DNA from: Sitta carolinensis
Taxonomy: Eukaryota > Chordata > Aves > Passeriformes > Sittidae
Direction of reading: 5' to 3'
Assembly (NCBI GenBank): GCA_032173965.1
Contig: CM063283.1
Location: forward strand, 82,028,743-82,092,742
Length of the DNA: 64,000 nucleotides
A program made the translations under genes and the position numbers. How positions within the stretch are numbered: position 1 is the first letter of the stretch; each line of letters begins with the position of its first letter. A model generated the notes under the pieces. It was given only the letters and a program-made list of their open reading frames with translations, had not been told where the DNA came from and made no database searches. This document shows, in pieces, positions 23,846 through 36,720 of this stretch.

Positions 23846-26800
23846 GATGTTCATGCTGCATGGAGCGCAATAAAAATTTTCCTTGATGACTACTTTGAAG
23901 TTTGGATCACTCTGCAACAACTCTTGGGAAATTTTAAACATGTCAGCTAGTATTATTATTTAATTATTGCTTTGGTAGACATCTTTCAAATAGCAGTAGA
24001 CCTGACAAAACATGTGCTTCTCACAACACTGGGAGGAATGGGAAAGGGGATATTAGTAAATTTAACACATACAAATATGTGTCCATTCTTTTTTATTAAA
24101 TTGATTTGTAGCTATAAACATTTAGTAACTTCACAGAAGAGCTGTTGCAAATAAAATTGACTCTGTTGTGACAGAGAATTTACATACCAACTGATGTGGG
24201 AACTCAAATCAGACAGTGTTTGGCCATTAGTTTCAGTGAAACCACAAAGGTTCTTTTGTACCTCCCCTTACTGCCTCCAGTTCTGGGCTTGGGAAGGGGG
24301 AGTGGATGCCCATAGGAAACCAAAATGAGATTCAGGGTGTCTCATCTCTGTGCTATACGTTTTTTCTAATCTGAATCCCACACTTTCTAAGAAAAAAATA
24401 GTTATTTTTGTATCAAAACATTAGATGCAAAATTCAGTCTTTGGATTCACATCGTAGTTCTCATTTTGATTTCAGAGGTAGCACTATGGAAGTTGTACAG
24501 AATATTCAGAATACACTTCAGGCCGAAAAAATAATTTGGTTAAAACATAAGTTAAAATTTGCTGCTTTTACAATCTGTCATGATTTCAGAATTGTGGCTT
24601 GTGCTACGTGTTCCAAACTTGACATAATCACCAGGCTAATACAAGAGCCAGGATTTTTTTTCAAGACAGAGTGTAGTTTGTTTCTTACTCTTGTCTGAGT
24701 TGCTGTCCTTAAACCACCTGACATGAATCAAGTGACAAACTCAAGGCAGCATCTGAAAAAAAACATGGAAAAGCAAAGCTGCCTACAAAAAAATCCCCTC
24801 TGATTTTAATGAAGTCACTCAAAGCATTCAGACAAGATTTCCTCCTTCTTTCTCTTTTTCTAGAATATAATCAGCTAGAGGAGTTGCGTCCTGTTCTGCT
24901 GGGGTGGTTCTGTGGAAGTTTGATGTCTTAGATCAAAGGAAACTGGAGGTGTAGAATTAGCTAATATTTTAAAAATAAATATCAGTAGAACTTTTTAATT
25001 ATTGTGAGAAGTTGTTTCAGTTAGAATTTATTATAAAGTCTTAGACTAGTGTCTTTTACTTTCTATGTCACAGTCCCCCCCCGCCCCATATCTATTAATC
25101 TCAAGGCTCAAAAACTCTCATTGTTAATCTCCTGCTAAGGCAATTGGAGGATTGGAGGATGTTGGTTGGGAATATTGTGAAACATTTCAGCCATCCTTTT
25201 TTTCTACAGTGACAGAATAAATTTTGTTCTGCTATCAGACTGCCTAAAGGTTCATCTTGAGGGTGGTGGGGCAGTGGCATATGCAGATGTGACAAAATAA
25301 TATCTGTGAAGGCAAAAATGTCACATGAATGTATATAGGAATCTTAAAAGTTTACAGGATCATGAGTGAAGTGGTTTCAGTAGTTGTGGAGGGTAGAGGA
25401 AGGTGTGGAGGGGAAGATTAAGGATGATGCACAGCTCTTAGCTGTCCATGAGAATGGACAGGCAGTACCTTAGTCTTTTTCATCTGATTAGAATTACCAT
25501 GTCACAAGGGATGAAGAAGTTAAAAATGGTGCCTCCATTCCCCTCTGGTTTGTGTGTTTCTTCACAATTCAGGTATTATCTCCCAGGGCAGCTGAGCTTT
25601 GAGGAGTCTCATCCCAGTTTAGGGTGGCACTTCTTCAGCAGTTTAGGAGAGGGACTATGGCTCTGAAACTCAGTGTGTGGGAAAGCAAACAAGCAGGATT
25701 AATGTAGGTTCCCTTTCAAATGAACCCTGAGCAAGCAGACCTTACTGCAAGGAAGGGTTCCTCAGTGTGGAAGAATATAAGAGAAATTTTAATAATCTTT
25801 GTGCACAAGAGTTTACAAGACCTACAAAAGAAGGGAAAGAGCAAGAAGTTGCCAGAATAGCTGCAAAGAGGGATTGCTCAAAGATGCCACTAAAAAAAAT
25901 ACCTGCACAATAATTAATTAAGCGTCAAAATGTCCCTCTGAGGTAGGTAAGTATTATTAAACTAGAATATACAGAATTAATTAAGGTTTGAAGGGAAAAG
26001 AAAGGGCAGGGAAAAAAAAAAAAAAGCTGAACAAATTAATGCTAGCCGAAGGGGTAAGGAAAATAAGACTCCTACAGACAGAATCAAGGAAGAAACATAT
26101 CGTAGGAAGAAAACATACTCATTAATAATGGAGCCATTATTGGAACTGATTGCCAATGCTTTCTTCATTATTGGAACTGATTGCCAATGGCTCCCTAAGG
26201 GGGGCAAAGATGCCAGACTCTTTGCAGGGAGCAGGAAGAGGGAAAGACATTACCTTCTTGCTTAGCTTATCTTTTCCTTTATGCTGACATTGTGCAGGCA
26301 ATCACCTCATTTTCAGATTTTCTTTGGGAAGTGTCTTAAGGAAGGCTGTAGAGATGAAGGCTTATCTACCCAATGTCTCTGGGACTCTCTGCCTCAGCGT
26401 CAAGACCCCCCTTCATAGCACAATATTAAACATTTTCATGGAGTTTCATGGATGCAGCCGATCTAATTCTATTAGTTATCACTGCAAAGACATAAGAGAA
26501 TTGCTACACCCACATCTCTTTGAATTTCAAAGATAAGCTTATTTCATCAGGTTATGGAAGTCCAAGCATCCCCATTAAAAATATAAAAAAAAAACCCAAA
26601 AACCTTAAATCCTATGTTGGATTTTCTTGGTAAAAGAAGACACAGACCCCGTATAACAATCACTGTCACACAACATAGTGAAAAAAGAAAAACCAAAATA
26701 CCTACTTAGTATGATGCTCCTAAATAAATGTGCTGTGATGGAGTTATTTTTCTTCATGGCAGCCTGTAGGTGCTATATTTTAGTTTTGTGACTACAGCAG

Positions 26801-26949
26801 TGTTGATAACATACTATTAAGGAGCTGTGCTTGCTTAGTACTGGAGTTTTCCCTTCTTCACACACTGCTTCTCCCAGAAGAAGGCTGGGGATGGGCAAGA
26901 ACTATGAAATCTGAGGTCTAAATAAAACAGTGGACAAGTACTTGTTCTA
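23846..26949. other. Unique intergenic DNA with a local duplication
   Basis: No gene is recognised. There is a C-run at 25075-25087 (C8 G C4). A 24-bp direct repeat lies at 26135-26189 (listed separately). A-rich runs lie near 26011-26025 and 26578-26592. Confidence 0.5.
26130..26194. repeat. 24-bp direct repeat bounded by 8-bp inverted repeat
   Basis: 'cattattggaactgattgcc' plus 'aatg' occurs exactly at 26135-26158 and 26166-26189, separated by 7 bp. The pair is enclosed by GGAGCCAT (26130-26137) and its reverse complement ATGGCTCC (26187-26194). Confidence 0.9.
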
Positions 26950-28028
26950 CATGGCTAATAGCCATGAAAAAAAAGCAGAGGCATTCAAATGCATTTTTTG
27001 CCTCAGTCTTCAATAGTACTGATAGACACTGGGCTGCTCAAGCTCCTGAGTCAGAGGTCCATGAGTCTAAAATGATTTTCTGTTTGTGGACACTAAAATT
27101 GTAAGGGAGTAGTTGTATCAGCTGAATGTTCAGGAGTCTGTGGGTCCTAATGGGAATCATCCCAGAGTACTGAAGAAGCCAGCAGATGTTATGACAGAAC
27201 CCTTCTTTATCATCTACCAAATGTCTTGAAAACCCTGGGTAGGTTCCAGTTTTCAGAAAGGGCATGAAAAAAGACCAAGAGAGCCACAGACCTGTTAGTC
27301 TAACCTCAGATACTGGAAAAAAATATAGAGAAGATTATACTGGGTGACATTGAAAGCCATTTAAAGAGCAATACAATCATCAGGCACAGCCAACAGGGAT
27401 TCACAGTGGGAAAGTCCTGTTTAACCTATTTGATATCCTTCTGTGATAAAGTCACCCTCCTCATAGATGCAGGGAAGGTAGTGAATGTCATTTTTCTGGA
27501 TCCTAGGAAGGCTTTTGATACTGTTGCTCACAGCATGGACAAGCTGTCTGGCTGTGGGATGAGCAGGCTCACAGTGCACGGGGTGAAGAACTGGATGAAG
27601 GATGGAGCCCAGAGGGCTGCAGCACGTGGGGTTACAGCTGACTGGCAACTGTCATCAACTAACTTTGTCCAATTTAGAGAAAAGGAGGCTGAGGATAGAC
27701 CTCAGTTTCTCTACAGCTTCCTGAGAATCAGAAGTCAAAAGTAAGATGCTGACCTCTACTCCTAGGGATGCAATAGCTGGACATGTGGGAATGCTCAAAA
27801 CTGTACCAGGGGAGGTTAGACTGGATATTAGGAAGCATTTTGTTAGTGAGACAGTGGCCAAACACTGGAACAGGCTTCCTAGAGAAGTTATTGGTGCCCC
27901 AAGCCCATCAGTATTTAAAAGGCATTTGGACAATGCCCTTAATAACTTTTTGTCAGCCCCAAAATAGACAGGCAGTTGAACTGGCTGTTCATTGTAGGTC
28001 CCTCCCAACAAATGTATTCTAGTCTAGT
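26950..28028 (+). mobile_element. CR1 LINE with large internal deletion
   Basis: The left part matches the CR1 ORF2 region before and within the RT. 'ttttttgcctcagtcttcaa' encodes the FF.SVF linker. The frame at 27406-27744 reads GKSCLTYLISFCDKVTLLID followed by FLDPRKAFDTVAH, the RT block containing motif A with its aspartate. The sequence then jumps near 27650 to the C-terminal end of ORF2 (GEVRLDIRKHFVSETVAKHW, then NRLPREV, at 27746-27967) and the 3' UTR ('aggtccctcccaacaaatg'). The RT fingers/palm remainder, including the YADD-type motif, is missing. Stops and frameshifts are frequent. Dead copy; start uncertain by about 40 bp. Confidence 0.9.
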
Positions 28029-31000
28029 CGACATTTTTTTCCCTTAAAAATTGTCCTAAAGCCAAAATATTCTAATGAATATGTTTGCATCTCAGAGTTG
28101 TTTGACACACTTGTGCAAACAAATAGCAGCTCATTTTTTTGCAAGCAGTTTGCTGCAAATGCTCATTTAGGGAATTCATTACTCGCAAATCATGTTTTGA
28201 TGTTTGTAATCATTCACCTACTTACGCATTTAGATGCCACAATGATAATTAGGAAGATATTGTTTCTTTTCCCCAACTGGATGACCTAACATGAATAGAC
28301 AGAAGTGGTGCCTCAGCAAATCACTGGGGCTCATTATTCTCTCAGGGAACATGTGGAGAAACAGAGAAAGATGAAGGTACTCTGAGTAAAGTAGAATTTC
28401 ATGTTTGTTGGGTTTTCCACTTTGTCTGCATTCTCAAATAAATTAAAACAAAATTTAAAAGTTTTTAAATTTCAAGAAACATGTGAGAGCTGTTTAGATT
28501 ATTTTCAATTATGCAATATGGTTTTTTTCTATTACAGTCTAATTATAATCTTGGAAAGTGTCAGCCAGGGTTTGGCTGTATAAGCACAGTGTTCCAAAAG
28601 ATCCAAGCAACTCCAACACTTCTTTGATTGCCTAAAATCTCTCTGGGGAATGAAAATGCATGACATACATTCTTTATTTTTTCATTTTAAAACATTAATA
28701 CCCTAGCAGGTAACAAAAATTTGTGAAATCTTGAGTGTTGATACCAGAATAGTTGTACTAGCGTTCCTATAGCTTGAACTGTAAGATCTTTACAAATCTG
28801 CAGAATCCTAAAACACAAATAATTGTGCCTTTGTATAGGATACATATGATGAAGAGGACAGAGCAATAACTTATATTTTTGGTGCTGTTCAGTTTTTGGT
28901 CTAAGGGAGTGAAGAAGTTGATTGCTTATTTTAATTAATTAAATCTTTTTGTTAACTAAAGAAAATGCGGACTCCTAACCATGAAACAGACACATTTTTA
29001 GACTCTAAAAAGCCTCTTTAAACATCTGTATTCTTCTTTGAATCTCTATTTTATTTTAGAAAATGCATCTATGAGTCAGTCCTTGTTTATGTTGATTTTT
29101 CACAGCATTAGTTAGGAGTTGCAAGTTGTAAATACCCTTCATAAAGTTTATTGCAGAACAGGGAAGCACGTTTGAGACAGACAAACAAAACAGCTTTATT
29201 CTCAAATAATAAGGGCCTTCGTACAAGAAACCCATGTGGTGTGATTATGATCTTTATTTCAGGGAAGGAACATCGTAAGGTATTCCTGGTTTACTGAGGT
29301 CTGATTTTGAAAGAAGGAAAGGATGTTGTTTTTAGAAGTGAAGAGGTGAGCATGGATGTGTTATCAGAGCCATAAGCCATGTCATAAAAGCTGACTTTCT
29401 TCCATTCATTTCTCCGAAAACTCCCGGTTTCAGCATTTATGAAGTTATTTCTGGAAAATACTTTTTACATTCATATACTAAAGATTTCAAAGAAAAAACA
29501 AACACTGGAAAATACTCTGCAGAAGATGTTGTTACTTTGGTCTAGCTGATGTTTCCAGGAAAGAATGCAAATTGTGGCTGTATCTTAAAAAATGGATATT
29601 AGCAGCTTCTCTTTGAAAATTCTAGTTGCAGATCTTTGTACAATTCTGGCAGTGTTTGCATAACACCCTTATAATTTCAGTAATAGTGTTTCTTGGGTGC
29701 AGTACATAAGGATCCTGTAGAGTGCTGCAGCTGATTCTTAGCAAGTCTTTATATAAAAGAGCTTCATATTAACTGCAGTAATATTCATATTAGTGAAGAA
29801 ATATTTAATCAGCTATTTTTAGTCTTATTACATGCAGTAACATAGAATTACTTTTAGAAATTCTGTTAAGAAAAAGAAATCTTCAGTGACTTTTCAGTTC
29901 CTGTAGTGACTCTGAGCTTAATTAAGCTGAAAATATTATTTTTTTAAAACTGGCTGGCTCATATAGAACAAATGTGTTTTGGCATTTAAACCAGAATTCC
30001 AATTCTTATTAAACTCTGAAACTAAAATGATGTAACAGGAAACACTCTGGTTGAAATAGCTAATAGAAAGAGGTAAAACTAACTTTGAAAATATTTCTGA
30101 GGTTTTCCACCTCCTTGGAAAAGGCAGTTGGAGGAGGCTGTGTATGCTCTTGACGTTCTGTGCATTCAGAATATTTGAGACAAGCCCAGGAAAGTGGTGA
30201 GCCAAGGGAAGCATAAGGAAGAATGTATCCCTATCAGATCCAGACAAGCCTGGAGGAAGTACGTGTTCATCTTTCTATGAAATCATAAAGACTAACTGAA
30301 GGAAACCTTCTTAATTGCACAAGCAAGGACTTCTGGACCTCTCCACAACAGGACTTTGTCTATTTATTTTTCTGACAAGCAACCACTGGATGACTAAGAC
30401 AGAAAAAGCTGTACAGTAGGAGGATTAACTGTTAGTGGTGCTTCTGCAGTGTAATGATGGAACCGAAAAGCTTTCAGAAAAATTAAGTTGTGAATTTTAA
30501 TAGAAATGTAATGTTTTGGGGGGGGGGGGGGAGGGGGTGACAGCTTTAATGGACCACAGTGATACTGAAATTTAAAATTCTTACGTTTTTTTTATACAGT
30601 ATGCCCAACAGTACAAAGTAAAGAATAAAGGATGGTAATAGGAACACAGTGAGTTTTCATTTGATTTTAGTTTGTTACATGTATGTAAATGTTAATCTCT
30701 AGGTAGCTCTGAACAGATCTAATCTGAGTGCCTGATTTAAACAGAATATTTTCTTTCTGTTCCAGAGGAAATGTGTATAGATATCTTTCCACCCTAAGAG
30801 TCTTAGAAGAACAGAAGCCAACATGAGTGTTTTGGAAGTCCACATTTTGCCTTTTGCAAAATTTTCCCCCTGCTCCTCTTCTACAGACAAATAAAAATTA
30901 TGCTAAATTTTTAGTCTCTTTATCACTATAATCTACTTTCCTTTTGTTAGTAGCCCTGATTACATGTGGTAATTCCTGTCTATGCTTCTAAAATTAGTTT

Positions 31001-32260
31001 TCTGAAGTATTTTGTGAACTGTGTGCTGACATCCCACAGACACAGTCATAGGCCACAGATTTGGAAACAAAACTAAACAATGTCCAGATTTCCAAGTGAG
31101 CTTTATATAAAGTTTACCCTTACATAAAAGTATAGTCCCTAGAGAAAAGAAAAATAAGTCAAAAACAATGTAAAAACTAGTGAGCAGTGTTATACTACAC
31201 AAACTGTACTCAGTCATCAATTACATTAATTTTTGCCCAGCTTTAATTGATTTAGCTATCTCTAATAAAATAAAAATTCTCCACAGAGGTATTCAGAGAC
31301 TTCTGTATGAACACAGTTACCATAAATTTTGAAAGTGTAAATTTATTTTATTTAAGTGAGTAAGTTACACATTGTGTCCTTACTTTCCTTTTTTACCTCT
31401 CTAATATCAATATAAAGGGGTGCATATTCAGTCAGATCCCTGGTTAACATGTATGGAACACAATAAAATAAACAGAAGCAAGATAAAATAAAACAAATGT
31501 CCAGATGATGCTATTGCAAACAAGAGACACAGGAGGAATCCATAACTTCTCAAGAAATATAATTTAGAAAGTAAATGGAAAAAAATATCTCTTGAATTCT
31601 CCTGTGCCAAGGACACATAAATATAGTCCACTCAAAATTAAGGCTACTGTAATTGTGAAGAAATAATGAGCAGCCTGAGAGGCTGAGCAGAAATAGAAAG
31701 ACAAGAATCTCTGAGCAAAACAGGGAAATTCCCCTTGCATTGCAAAGAGGTCATGAGGAAGATATAAGTTTTCACATACGTAGTCTTGTATTCTTTTGCT
31801 ACTCCATTTCATTTAACCTGCTGATAAATCAATGTATCCTGCATGACTGAAATGGTACAGGGTGTTGCTTTTAATCACTTATCCACATGCACCCACTTGT
31901 GTAACACCAGGAAAGATAACCGAAGTTCAGCTCTGAGCAGAGCACAGTGCATCATGACTGGATAACTCCAGACACTAAAGGAAGCAGGGAGTTAGAGCAA
32001 ATTAACAGAAAACATTAAGGGAGAAAGTACTTGTATTTCCACCTGTCTTCAGGGCTACTTTTCTAAAACAGACATTAAAGAAGTTTTCACTACTAAAATC
32101 CCAACCCCAGGATCCTCTGCAAGAGTAAGCACCTGCCAGTATTCTCTGATAGCAGAGACAAAAGATCACTTTGTTTTCTGAAGTAAGCTAGAAGCTGCTT
32201 TTGTGGGAGACAGCTTCAACTGCCTTCTCAGCTAAGCAGTTTCAGGCGTTCATGACTTTC
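28029..32260. other. Unique intergenic DNA, no gene recognised
   Basis: AT-rich sequence without recognised transposons. It contains a 14-nt G run (30518-30531). ORFs reach 103 codons (29936-30247 minus) without a recognisable domain. Confidence 0.5.
30518..30537 (+). repeat. Poly-G run, G-quadruplex-capable
   Basis: Fourteen consecutive G, one A, then five G on the plus strand. The run can supply four G-tracts and could fold as a G-quadruplex. It sits in otherwise AT-rich DNA. Confidence 0.85.
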
Positions 32261-32261
32261 G

Positions 32262-32330
32262 TTCATTCATTCATTCATTCATTCATTCATTCATTCATTC
32301 ATTCATTCACTCACTCACTCACTCACTCAC
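32262..32330. repeat. Compound (TTCA)n-(CTCA)n microsatellite
   Basis: About 12 units of TTCA (32262-32309) run without a break into about five to six units of CTCA (to 32330). A single T-to-C change distinguishes the two halves. Confidence 0.95.
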
Positions 32331-32597
32331 ATTTTTACTCCTAAAAATAACACCCTACCTAGACAAAAGATTCAGGGATGTCCCTCCCAAAGCACACTTA
32401 TCTGCTCTTAGGAATGGGTGACTAGTAGCTGGGTCAATAGAGGGCTAGTAGAAATGCCTGAAATGTGTACCCCACTTCCAACTGTTTAACTGGAGACCCA
32501 CCATCTCAAAACCTGGCTTGGTCTGTGACAGGTTTGTATTCTCTTAGAGTCTAAACTGCATCCAATTCACACTCCAAAGCATCTCATTATTTTGAGG
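32331..32597. other. Short unique spacer
   Basis: About 270 bp between the TTCA/CTCA microsatellite and the next CR1. No feature was recognised. Confidence 0.5.
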
Positions 32598-33412
32598 CTC
32601 CAAAGAGCGATCTGGACAAGTTGGATTGATGAGTTGCAGCCAGTCGTATGAGGTTCAATAAGGTTAATGCCAAGCCATGTTCTTCAGTGGCAACGGCACC
32701 ACACATCACTAAAGGGTGAGGAATGAATAGCTGGAAAGCGGCACAGCAGAAAAGGACCTGGAAGAGCACTTTCAGTTTCAACAGCTGGCTAAACATGAGC
32801 CAGTGTGTTCCCAGATGGCCAAGAAGGCCAATGACATCCTGGCCTGCATTAACAGTAATGTGGCCAGCAGGACCAGGGCAGTGACCCTCCTGCCGTACTC
32901 GCTGCTGGTGACGCCTCGCCTCTAGTGCTGTGTCCAGTCTTGGGCCCCTCACTACAAGAAAGACATTGAGGTCCTGGAGCATGTCCAGAGCAGGACAACA
33001 AAGCTGAAGGGTCTGGAGAGTGAGTCCTGTGAGGAGTGGCTGAGGGAGCTGGGGGTGTTTAACCCTGAGAAAAGGAGGCTGAGTGGTGACCTTACTGCTC
33101 TCTAGAACCATCTGAAAGCAGGCTGTAGCCAGTGGGGGTCCACCTCTTCTCCCAGGAAACCAGAGATTGGACAAGAGGAAATGGCCTCAAGCTGTGCCAG
33201 GGGAGGTTTAGGTTAAACATCAAGAAGAATTTCTTCCCTGAAAGGTTTGTTAAACTTCAGAATGGAATGCCTAGGGAAGTGGTGGAGTCACCTTCCCTGG
33301 AAGTGTTCAACAAATGACTGAACTTGGCATTTAGTGCTATGGTTTAGTTGGTCTGGTGGCATTTGGTCAGAGGCTGACCTCGATAATAGTTCTTTTCCAA
33401 CCTGAATGAATA
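32598..33412 (+). mobile_element. CR1 LINE 3' region (about 815 bp)
   Basis: Blocks in CR1 order are: 'cgtatgaggttcaataagg', 'tggccaagaaggccaatga', 'catcctggcctgcattaac', 'ctggagcatgtccagagca', 'tgagaaaaggaggctgagtg', 'aaacatcaagaagaatttct' and 'agttcttttccaacctgaat'. The plus strand is therefore sense, covering the last part of ORF2 and the 3' UTR. The terminal 'attctgtgat' repeats are degraded to 'gaatgaataaattttattct'. The 195-codon ORF on the minus strand (32587-33174) is antisense to this element and not a gene. The subfamily differs from the copies at 4.1 and 27 kb. Confidence 0.92.
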
Positions 33413-33471
33413 AATTTTATTCTAAAACACCAGTCTGGTGAGGACTGCCCCTTCCAGAACCTCTGGTTAGC

Positions 33472-33472
<1 letters not shown>

Positions 33473-33524
<52 letters not shown>
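33473..33524. repeat. (AT)n microsatellite
   Basis: A run of alternating AT, about 44 nt of it uninterrupted, preceded by an imperfect ATATATAAT. It lies about 60 bp past the end of the CR1 and is likely highly length-variable. Confidence 0.95.
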
Positions 33525-33528
<4 letters not shown>

Positions 33529-35989
33529 TAAAATACTGCATGGAAGTGAGGAGTAGTCAGGACTTTTGAGCTGAGAAGAAATATCTCTGTTCACATGAAA
33601 GTCATTCAAACAAATAGCTGCTGCTGTTCTATTATTCACAAGCATTGAGTTAAACTGGTGTCTGGCCAATAGTGTGAAAATAGCTGTAGTCTTCAGTGTG
33701 CTGTCTCATATACAAAAAATGTACATATACCAAGTGAATTTATTTAAATATATTGGCCTCCATTTTTAGTCATTGCTATCACTATTTTGTGACAGCCATT
33801 TGTCACAAATAATTTAGCAGATGCATATGTGTTCTCTCAGCCCTAACTGTAAAGGACACATTAAGATCTTGGTAATAGCCTATGTGCCACAATTTTTGGG
33901 AACAAATCCATGCCTATGCCATATTATATTATACAGTGTTCCATTAATAATGTTATATAATTAGTCACACCAACTCTCACAGTAAGTTAGTACAGTTGTA
34001 ACAGCAGAAATTGTGATAGAAAGGAGCCTTTCCTGACTTAAAAACATATTTTGGTTGCAGACAAAATGGTTAACTCCTAACTTGGACACCAGAGTCATAT
34101 ATTTGTTCTTATAAGCTGTCATATCTAGGAACAGCAAGCAAAGATGAACTGTTTCCTTAAAATACTGCCCTAATTTAGAAAACTCGAAATTGGGAAAATG
34201 AAATTTTTAGAAAGTGCTACAAGGACTTTGTAAACTTCCTATCCAGGGAAACTTAGATTTCAAAAATGCTCATTTTCCACAAGTGGACAGAAAACAGAAA
34301 GATTTTAAAATCTGAACCCCAAAAAATAAAGAAATTAAATGGAGAATTGTCATTTAAAGTTACCAAGATGCTCATTCAGAGGGATTTGAACTTGCTCTTG
34401 CATGTGGGAGGTAAAATCCCTTAAAAGTTGCTGTGACAAAGTGCCTTACTTTCTTGAGCTTCTGAAGGTGAGGAACATTTCCTGACAAAAATTCATCTGA
34501 AATAGTTACACATTCATTCAAGAAATTGAACATGTTGCTCAGAAATTCCCAAACAAAAAAAGACCTTGTTCAAGCTAAGCCTCAACCCCTGAGTACAGTA
34601 GAAAAACACCATTTACTGCTGAGATGCAAAAAAAGTATGTAAAATCTCAGCGTTCTATCCTGGTAAAGATGACAGCATTAACAAAGAAGAACACACTATA
34701 TTATACACCATTGCCATCTTACTCTTCAGGAAAGTCCCATTAAGATGTTAAAAAATTACTAAGACTACTAGGAAAAGAATCTGCAATAGTTAATAAGGAG
34801 ATTTGGGTCAATTTTCACTAATATTTTTTAATGTTCTTCCAGTGTTTTGCTTGCAGGAGAGTAGGGCATTAGTGAAAATCAATTAATGCTTCCATTCTAT
34901 AGCAACACTGATAGACCCAGAAAAATGCAGATTTATATTGGAGAGTGACAGCATGTAGAGACTGGCAATGTTCTCAAAGAATTGGTGAGCCAAATGAAGA
35001 CAGTGAGAAATGGATGGCAGCAAATTCCAGACTTATGCCATATGTTTGTGCCACAGTGATCACCAGTTATCCTTTCATTTCAAATCCAACATTGATTCAG
35101 GAAATGTACAGAAATTTTTCAGAATTGTATGTTTCTTGTACTTGCTACAATGGAAGAACAGTATTCAGAGGGAGAGGTTAATCCTGGGTTACTGGTGTAT
35201 ATCACCTGTAAATCTAAATCAATGCATTATATAAAGCCAAAAGTGAATCATTTTTCCTGTCATTTTGATTTTTTAAAGATTGCTCATAGGCTTATTTAAC
35301 TTCAGCAACATTTAACCATTACAAGGCTAGACTGAGAGAGAAATCTGGGCAAAAGTAGTGGGATATAAACCTCTCTCCAATTTGGTTTTGAAACTACTAG
35401 TGTTAAGAGAAAACTAGTTTGTGTTCTTGGTCTTCTGGAAAAAGGAAAAAGTCTGGAGAAGCCTCAATAATGTTAAATTGCACTAGAAGGAATGTGAATT
35501 GCTAGATAAGGTACTGCATTATGGTGGTTGCTTCTTTAGTAAATAAAATAATAGTATTCATGCCAACTCATTGTTTTCTGAAATGTGTATGAAATGTGAA
35601 ATGGTGCACTGTGGCACCATGAAGAAAAGGGGAAGCCCAGATGAGAACTAGAGGCTCATGATATCTATGCACTCTCTTAGCTGTTCTTTCTCTAATGCCT
35701 GCCTAAAAAAGTATGTTCTTTTATTCCTATCTTCACTTGTAGATGTTCAATATTTAGTGACAATATAATGAACATCATACATTACAGACCAGCAGCCACG
35801 TATGGTGCTGGAGAGCTTGGCTGATGTTTGTTCCCCGAGGACCTTGACTGACCACTCTGCTAGCACTAACAAATGGTGGCATATTTCTGTGATTGGGATT
35901 AAAGTCCTTGTGGGGCTGATCTGAGAACAGTAAACTCATTTTTAACAGGTGACCTAAGTTACATTTGAATTCAGTCCTCCAGAAAACTA
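33525..35989. other. Unique intergenic DNA, no gene recognised
   Basis: AT-rich sequence with no recognised transposon. Small overlapping ORFs at 34945-35234 have no recognisable domain. Confidence 0.5.
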
Positions 35990-36720
35990 AATACCAGAAC
36001 ATTAAATTGCACCAAATGTTAGTCTATGAGGTGGGTTCTCAATGACAGACTGGTGATCAAAATCTAATTAATCTGTTTAGTGAGCCTAGCATGTTCCATT
36101 TTGTTTGCTAAATCATGAAATTATACTTCAGATATTCTGCACTCCTGCAGTATGCCTTTTGAACACAGTACTGCTGTAGTTTGGGTAACCGTTCTCACTA
36201 GACTTTGCTTAATAGACCTTATATTTTATGTTTTGAATGAACAACTCATACAGGGTTGAGCCAAGGGCTTAATCACTCTTAATACAATAAAGCAGCACTT
36301 TAAAATATTATTAACCTCATCTGTCTAGATTTGGAACTAATAGACCATTGTGTGTGTATTGTCTTTATCCCTGCCAGTTATGTACATATTTATTAATCCA
36401 CTCTTCCAGAGGAAAAATTTCTAAAGGAAAACCAACAGTAACCTTCAAGTGAGCGGGCACAGGTTAGAAGGGCACTAATTAAATGTCAGACTTGACAGAT
36501 TAAAATTATGAAATTTAAAATCACCGTGGAGCTCTTTGTCATTGTCAAATTAGGAGTCAGTGTGATGAGGAGCATGGAAGTGAATGGTTTAATGGATTGA
36601 ATGGGAATGTGGCTTAGCAGCAGCCTTTTCTTGAATTCAGATCAGCCTGTAGTTCAGATCAAAGGCTGCTAGTTCAATTTCACATTCAAAAAGAGTTGTA
36701 GCTTACCTGCATCAGTAATA
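35990..36720. promoter_or_regulatory. Candidate conserved noncoding element (TCF-like and TALE-like motifs)
   Basis: Repeat-free sequence with clustered motifs. TGTCA-GACT-TGACA forms an inverted pair of TALE/MEIS-type half-sites at 36484-36497, next to 'cactaattaaatg'. AGATCAAAGG at 36656-36665 fits the TCF/LEF consensus. Homeodomain TAAT cores are frequent throughout. The role as an enhancer is inferred from motif density only. Confidence 0.33.

Noticed and set aside
32587..33174. 195-codon minus-strand ORF (longest in the window)
   Set aside because: It is antisense to a plus-strand CR1 fragment identified by several ordered blocks.
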